Positions 58,871 to 64,000 of a stretch of DNA of 64,000 bases are shown here, piece by piece. The stretch comes from Acestrorhynchus altus. Its lineage: Eukaryota > Chordata > Actinopteri > Characiformes > Acestrorhynchidae. The notes under the pieces were generated by a model that saw nothing but the letters and a program-made list of their open reading frames with translations, searched no databases and was not told the origin of the DNA. The first letter of the stretch is position 1, and every line of letters begins with the position of its first letter. Location of the stretch: positions 26,509,335 to 26,573,334 of the forward strand of contig CM067519.1 of assembly GCA_034509495.1 (NCBI GenBank). Reading direction: 5' to 3'. The position numbers and the translations under genes were made by a program.

Positions 58871-58977
58871 ATGCAGTCAGCTGCAGAGACAGTGGAGAAT
58901 GCCTCCATCCTTTCGAGCGGCTCATCACAGGAAGGCCATCGCCTGTGGATCGGCAACATCGACCCCAAAATCACAGA
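58871..58977 (+). CDS. rbm18: RNA-binding motif protein 18, first coding exon (3'-partial)
   Basis: A small single-RRM protein. The exon begins just after an acceptor (TTTTCTAG at 58863 or CAG at 58866) and ends at a donor ACAGA|GTGAGT, phase 2. It encodes about 35 residues: a start MQSAAETVENASILS, then GSSQEGHRLWIGNIDPKIT. HRLWIGN holds the RNP2 motif LWIGNI, and human RBM18 reads ENASILSEG and EGHRLWIGNLDPKITE in the same places. No further RRM exon (RNP1, 'RGYCFVNF' in human) was found in the remaining 5 kb, so the next intron runs past the window end. Divergent from mrrf. Confidence 0.93.
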
Positions 58978-59204
58978 GTGAGTACCTCCAGCTGATTGTA
59001 GTGTAAGGATACGTTTTTAGTTTCAGGTCCAGATTTGATGCCCGTTCGTTGCCAGGGCAACGAAATCCATCCTCCACATTTAACCTGTCTGTGGCAGTGA
59101 ACACCCAAACACTAGCACACTAGTAATTAGAGCAATGAGAACACGGTGGGTGGGTAGCCTTCATGGCATCCAGGAAGCTGATTGGGGTTAGGTTCCTTGG
59201 TAAA

Positions 59205-59335
59205 GGCATCTCAGTTATAAATGTTAAGTGAGGAGAAAGTGCTGTTTCTTCCTTCCACCCGCGCTTCCTGCTGGTCTAGGGGATTGAGTCAGCAACCTTC
59301 AAGCTCTAAGCCCACTTCTCTAACCTTTAGTTCAT
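59205..59335 (-). mobile_element. tRNA-derived SINE (reverse orientation)
   Basis: On the minus strand 'GGTTAGAGAAGTGGGCTTAG' leads to 'AAGGTTGCTGACTCAATCCC', head and B-box of the same family as 24570-24740. In the rbm18 intron. Confidence 0.6.
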
Positions 59336-59457
59336 GGCATCCCTCCCAGAACAATGTAAAACCAGATCAACTGGAGCTTTTACTGGAGCTTCAATGAATG
59401 AATCCTGAGGATTGAGCCAAAAACCTTTTGGTCTCAAACCAGGAACCTTCTTGTCTT

Positions 59458-59765
59458 GATGCAGCTTGAATGTTCTCACTCAGTTCTGCAGATGGTGTGG
59501 TAGGGGTGGAGTGTTGATAGAGCGTCCAGTAGCATCCCACACATTTTCAATCAGGGACAGGTCTGGAGATGAGACCGACCATGGCGTAGTATCTGTGTCT
59601 TCAAGACGAGATCTTGAGACGGCAGCAGTATGTGGACGAGCGTCGTCCTGTTGGAACAGAGTGTTTGTTCGGAAAGGGTAGAACCACTGGTTGTAGGACC
59701 TTCTTTCTGTAAAAATGCACGTCAGCGTACACAGTTTAAATGCAGTACTTTTATTATGAAACACG
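59458..59765 (-). mobile_element. Tc1/mariner-type transposase fragment (family C)
   Basis: Minus-strand frame reads LFQQDDARPHTAAVSR and SPDLSLIENVWDATGRS, ending HHLQN. No N-terminal half. In the rbm18 intron. Confidence 0.8.
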
Positions 59766-59769
59766 CTTT

Positions 59770-61800
59770 AATGCTTATTTCTTTTTGTAGGTTTCTCGGC
59801 ACTCTATTGAAATCTCTCTGCTCTTACTCGTCCATGGGGAAGGCCCGAGACTGGGCAGTTGGCCCTAAGCCTCGCCTGCCCGGGTGATTGATTAGCTGAG
59901 TGTGTACTTGTTGCATTGGAGAATGAGCAGACGACGGTGGGGCGTGTGAAAGAGAACCATTCGTGCATGGAGACCTGCTTTGCTTAGGGGCTCCCAGCGT
60001 TTCCTAGTCACCTGGCATGTTTACACTGTCAACCTGTGGCCACTGCGTAAGGTGGAGGGGTGGAGAGGAGGACAGCGTACGAAAGAAAGAGAGGGAGCAA
60101 GCGAAACCCAGAGAGAGGCGCAGGTTGAGAGGGGGCTGCTGGAAAATGTACGGCCTGCCTGGGCCGGCGTCTAGACAGGCGTTTCCTTCCCACTCGATCC
60201 GCTGTTTTTCTTTAAATAACCTGCTCGTATGAAAACAGCCACGATGCCCACGGGCTGGTGTTTGGGAAGATTAATTAGTTCACATGCTGGAAGTGTTTGT
60301 TGTTGCGAAATCTGCTTCAGAGTCTCACAGGCGAACATGCAGAGTGCTGAAAATCCTGCTGTGTGAGGTCACTGCTCACCTAGGGTGTTTTTTCTTTTCT
60401 TTCCCTGAGGTTTCCAAGTAAGTGGATAATTGAACGCACTATTGGTGTCTTGCGGTAAAAGTGCATTCAGAATTTTTCAGGTGTAGCTTACGTGAACTGT
60501 GTGTCTGGATGATAGATGGGGCCATGGACAGGATGAGGTGGAAGGTGAAAGTCAATTGGTCGCTGGTTGGAATAGATGGATTACAGTGTTCCATAACAGC
60601 GTTTAGAGATTCTGCCTTCGGTAAGATGTATTTTAGTGCCTGGGCGTAATGACCTCATCAGTGCACTCGATATGATATCGTCAGTAATCGTGTCAACGTT
60701 TTCATGCTCTTGGTTGTTCAGGTAATGGGAGCAAAGACTGTTGCTCCAACAAAAGCAGGATAAACTCTTGAGTACCTTTGATTTTGGAAGAAACGGTGAA
60801 TGAGCAGGTGTCCCATTACTTTTGTAAAGAGGTCACATGACTTCTGTAAATGTTATAAGATTAAAGTCCAGATGTAACATGTCATTTTAATTATTTAGTT
60901 GTAGAACTGGTTAAATGTAACGTCTGAAACTGTATTAAAGCTTGCGAATAGTTAAATGTGTCGAACAGACCTTTAAACTCGAATATCGGTCACATGTCCT
61001 CACATTCAAACGTCCTGTAACCGTCCAGTTTGTGCCCTTTAGGGACTTCCGAGTTAAAGTGAAGGACAAAGACCTGTAAGGAATTTTCCACGTGCTTTAA
61101 CGGGTCTGCGCCACATATCACAGTGTGTTTTACGGGTTGATGAGATTCTATGCAAAATTCTACAGACAATCTATGTTTGTAATTGATTGAATATTATAAA
61201 AGCTCGGAATCGAGAACTGCATGTATATGTTATCACATTTCCGCAAAGAGGACAGCCTACGCTCCTGCGTATTCCGAAATGTAAAACAAACATGAACCCG
61301 GAGAAGTTCATTGATGCCTCCGAGCAACTGCTCTGTTCCCTTCATGTCCAAGTGCTTGGAAAGTTGTTTGAGCTGGAACCCTGAAGCCGTTGGAAGGTCA
61401 TTGCCAGGGGAACACGACAAGGTACGCTGCTGAAATCCCTCACACTGCCTGTCATATTATTGCCCTACACACACACACACACACACCCATGTAGACACAC
61501 ACTTTCCACTTCACCACCTCTCACTGTACTGCATCGCCTCACTGCCTGACTGCAGAGAACCTTCATTTGTTGGCAGAAGAGATGAGTTTGAGAGGAAAAT
61601 CTGCTACGGCACAGACACAGCTTTCACAGTTGGGTTGCACTTTCTCTTTACACAACCTGAGAGCTTTAATCAGACCTGAACAAAGTCAGACGTGACGCAT
61701 CAGACCGAAATCCAGGCAGTTCCTAACCTTTCTCCACCTCGCAGCTGATACCGTCCTGCAAAAAAAAACGCAATTTGGTTAAATAGACTTCAAAAGTTTG
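59770..61800. other. rbm18 intron, no exon recognised
   Basis: Contains a short (CA)n at 61469-61487 and unique-looking stretches ('GGGAAGATTAATTAGTTCAC' near 60268). No RRM exon is visible. Confidence 0.4.
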
Positions 61801-61804
61801 AAGT

Positions 61805-62220
61805 TTCTAATGAGTGCATTCAGCTACTTTAACTGTCGCTGACACTGATGTGCAAATGCACACACAGTTTGTCTAGTCCCTGATATGAAGTACTGCCAAT
61901 AGAATAAGACTCTCTGGAGCAGATACAAAAGCATGGGCTTGAGGGGTTTAAAGCCCCCCAGCATGGAGCTGTGGAGCTTTGGAACTTTGTTCTCTCTTTT
62001 AGAAGGAATGAGTTGGTGGTCATTCAACATCCTGTCCACACTAATCCTCTTGTGGCTGGATGCAATTGGATCTTCACAGCAGTGCTTCAAAATGTATTAG
62101 AACGTCTTCCGTGGACAGTAAACAGTTTCTCCAATAAAAGCAGGATCTCTGTTTAACACCCTCGATTTCAGAAGAAAAGTCGCTAAGTAGGTGTCCCAAT
62201 ACTTTTGTCCATACATTGTG
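61805..62220 (-). mobile_element. Miniature DNA transposon (family A), largest copy
   Basis: 'TGTGCAAATGCACACACAGT', 'GGTTTAAAGCCCCCCAGCAT' and the terminus 'CCCAATACTTTTGTCCATAC'. No coding capacity. Confidence 0.65.
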
Positions 62221-62639
62221 TGTCAGTGATCCACCTGTGGGTGAGCTGAAGCCCATCTGTTTTGACACTGTGACTAAAGTGTGTAATAAAATTCCAGCTT
62301 CCTCACTCACATACACATTCAACCTCTTTCACCTTCCATTGGAGCTGGTTTCCCCGTAGTTCCTCTCCTGCCCTGCGTTCTGAGCTACTGTCGTTACAAG
62401 GCCAACAGGGTGACCTGTTGGAGGTCCGCCAGTGGCACTGATGTCTCCAGCATGTGCTGAAGGCTGTTTATACTGTTTGAACTCTGCTATGCATTGTCTA
62501 TATGGCAGGCAGGTAGAAGGGGATTGAAGGCCATTTCCGACAAAATAGTAGAGAAGGAAGGAGCTCTGCCCTCCCACCACGTGTTCAGGTCATCTACACA
62601 GACAGATGTTTATACTCCTCAAGCTATTTAATAGGAACA

Positions 62640-63430
62640 CTGTCCTAATACCATGTAGGGCCTCCCTATTCCCTCAATACAGCTTCATGGTATGGATTCC
62701 ACAAATGTTGGATACATTCCTATGAGATTCTGGTCCATGCTCACATGACCGCGTCTCTTTTTTTTCAGGAGCACATTCCAACATCGTTCTATATCTTTGT
62801 TGAGGGAAACGCAATTGAAAGGAGGCTCTAGTTCCTTGTTGGGCCCCTAACCTGGATACAAGATGAGATACAGTTGGTCAATGAGGCGTGCAGGTTCTGT
62901 ACAGCATTCTTCAGCATGTTTACCCACAGATGTTGCAGCTGGGCCTGTAGATCCTGCACACTCGTAGGTTGCAGAAGCTGGCATCCCAACTGCTCCCGTA
63001 AATGCTTGATTTGTGATCAATCTGGTGAGCAGCAGGCCGAGGAAGTGCAGAGACATTATTAGTGGAGCATTATCATGCTGGAAAATTACATTTGGAAGAT
63101 GTTCTAGCTCTAGTCCATAGCAGTCCAGATTTCTTCTTCACAACACCACTGCAAACAAAGATGACGGTGGCTTGTTCTGGATGGCGGCAATATGTCCAAA
63201 CAACCGTCCTGCGTCTCTCAGTCCAATAATGCTTCCCGTCTCAAAGACAATCAACTGGGAATGAAGTCACTGAGTGTGTCAAAGTGGGAGGTCTAGCAGT
63301 GAACGATCTCTCACCGAGAAGTACACTACCCAAAAGTAGCCTCTGAGCCTTTTTATAGGGCAGCCATGGAAGCACTTTTTGAATTCTTGTGCTAAATCCT
63401 AACCGCATGCCGGGTTTTGCAGCAATCTGA
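62640..63430 (-). mobile_element. Decayed Tc1-like transposon (family D)
   Basis: Shares 'GTTGCAGCTGGGCCTGTAGA' with 46300-46330 and ends with 'GTACACTACCCAAAAGTAGC' as at 13105. The transposase frames are broken throughout. Confidence 0.6.
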
Positions 63431-63434
63431 TTTC

Positions 63435-64000
63435 CAACGGACATCTGCGGTGTTCAAGCAAAATGTGCTAATAATACTTTCTCCACACCATTAAACCAGC
63501 TCCACATGCCTGGACCATTCATGCTGCCGCCGCCATTTTTGCACGTATTTGATGTGTTGAGCATTATTAAACATGGCATTCGTGAAGGTTTCTGGACTAA
63601 CGTTATATTAAAAGCTTGGTTTACGTTGATGGACGATTGACTCAATGTTTTTAATGGAATATTACAGTTCGTTGATGAGATTTGATAGTTGTTCATTTCT
63701 AAATTAGGATATTTCAACAGTGCCTTGAACGCCCACTTCAGCTGGAAAGATCTGAACTCTTTATTTATGTGCCTTCCGTTTGTACGCAGCCACACGGCTC
63801 TTTGCATCAGTGCCACTGAAAGCCACGGTTTGCTCTTTGGTGGGTGGGATGACCGCTGTCCTGTTCCTTGGCTCTGGATTGTGATTTCACAAAATGCCCT
63901 GAAGCTAAGACATCAATCTTACCCTGTCCAGACCTCTTGCTTCTCTTCCTGGCCACACATTTTCTAATCCCCTGGAGGAGGACATTGTGCTCTGCAAAAA
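63435..64000. other. rbm18 intron end of window, nothing recognised
   Basis: No exon, RNA gene or repeat family of this window was seen. Confidence 0.35.

Noticed and set aside
1..64000. CRISPR arrays, bacterial operons or phage-like systems
   Set aside because: Genes are intron-split vertebrate genes, and the direct repeats are tandem minisatellites without spacers.

Overview
The window is nuclear DNA of a vertebrate, almost certainly a teleost fish. It holds intron-split genes with GT-AG junctions, abundant CA/TG microsatellites, minisatellites, decayed Tc1/mariner-type transposons, tRNA-derived SINEs and a LINE remnant. The repeat style (a fold-back element and 'ACTATATGG-AAAAGT' type miniature elements) recalls otophysan fishes such as characins and catfish; that placement is an inference from memory of repeat families.

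Layout. (1) 1-10.8 kb: the 3' three quarters of antxr2 (+ strand), 15 coding exons from mid VWA domain to the stop codon; the first exons lie before the window. (2) 12.2-18.4 kb: paqr3 (+), complete, with a CpG-rich promoter, a non-coding first exon, six coding exons and a long transposon-bearing 3' UTR. (3) 23.4-28.9 kb: an annexin, best matched to anxa3 (-), 12 exons reconstructed from the start codon; the short last exon that should end repeat 4 was not found. (4) 29-40.4 kb: no gene recognised; many repeats plus several G+C-richer unique patches that look like possible regulatory DNA. (5) 40.5-57.4 kb: mrrf (-), complete, six coding exons and a non-coding first exon, with introns full of repeats and candidate conserved blocks. 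(6) 57.4-64 kb: rbm18 (+), divergent from mrrf across a compact shared promoter; only the first coding exon is inside the window.

What goes together. antxr2, paqr3 and anxa3 have the same relative order and orientation as on human 4q21, without the genes that separate them there (GK2, NAA11, BMP2K). mrrf and rbm18 are neighbours on human 9q33. The window therefore joins two human synteny blocks, with the junction inside the 29-40.4 kb gene-free stretch. The genes do not form one pathway: ANTXR2 is a cell-surface matrix receptor, PAQR3 a Golgi membrane protein, ANXA3 a calcium-dependent membrane-binding protein, MRRF a mitochondrial translation factor and RBM18 an RNA-binding protein.

The most notable observations are: four ACGTCA (CRE/ATF-type) sites spaced exactly 22 bp apart at the mrrf/rbm18 shared promoter; long UG tracts lying directly at the 3' splice sites of two consecutive mrrf exons and one anxa3 exon; a ~100 bp inverted repeat just upstream of the paqr3 promoter; a ~500 bp fold-back element present in several copies; and the missing anxa3 terminal exon beside a duplicated unknown segment. 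No clearly new multi-gene system was seen.
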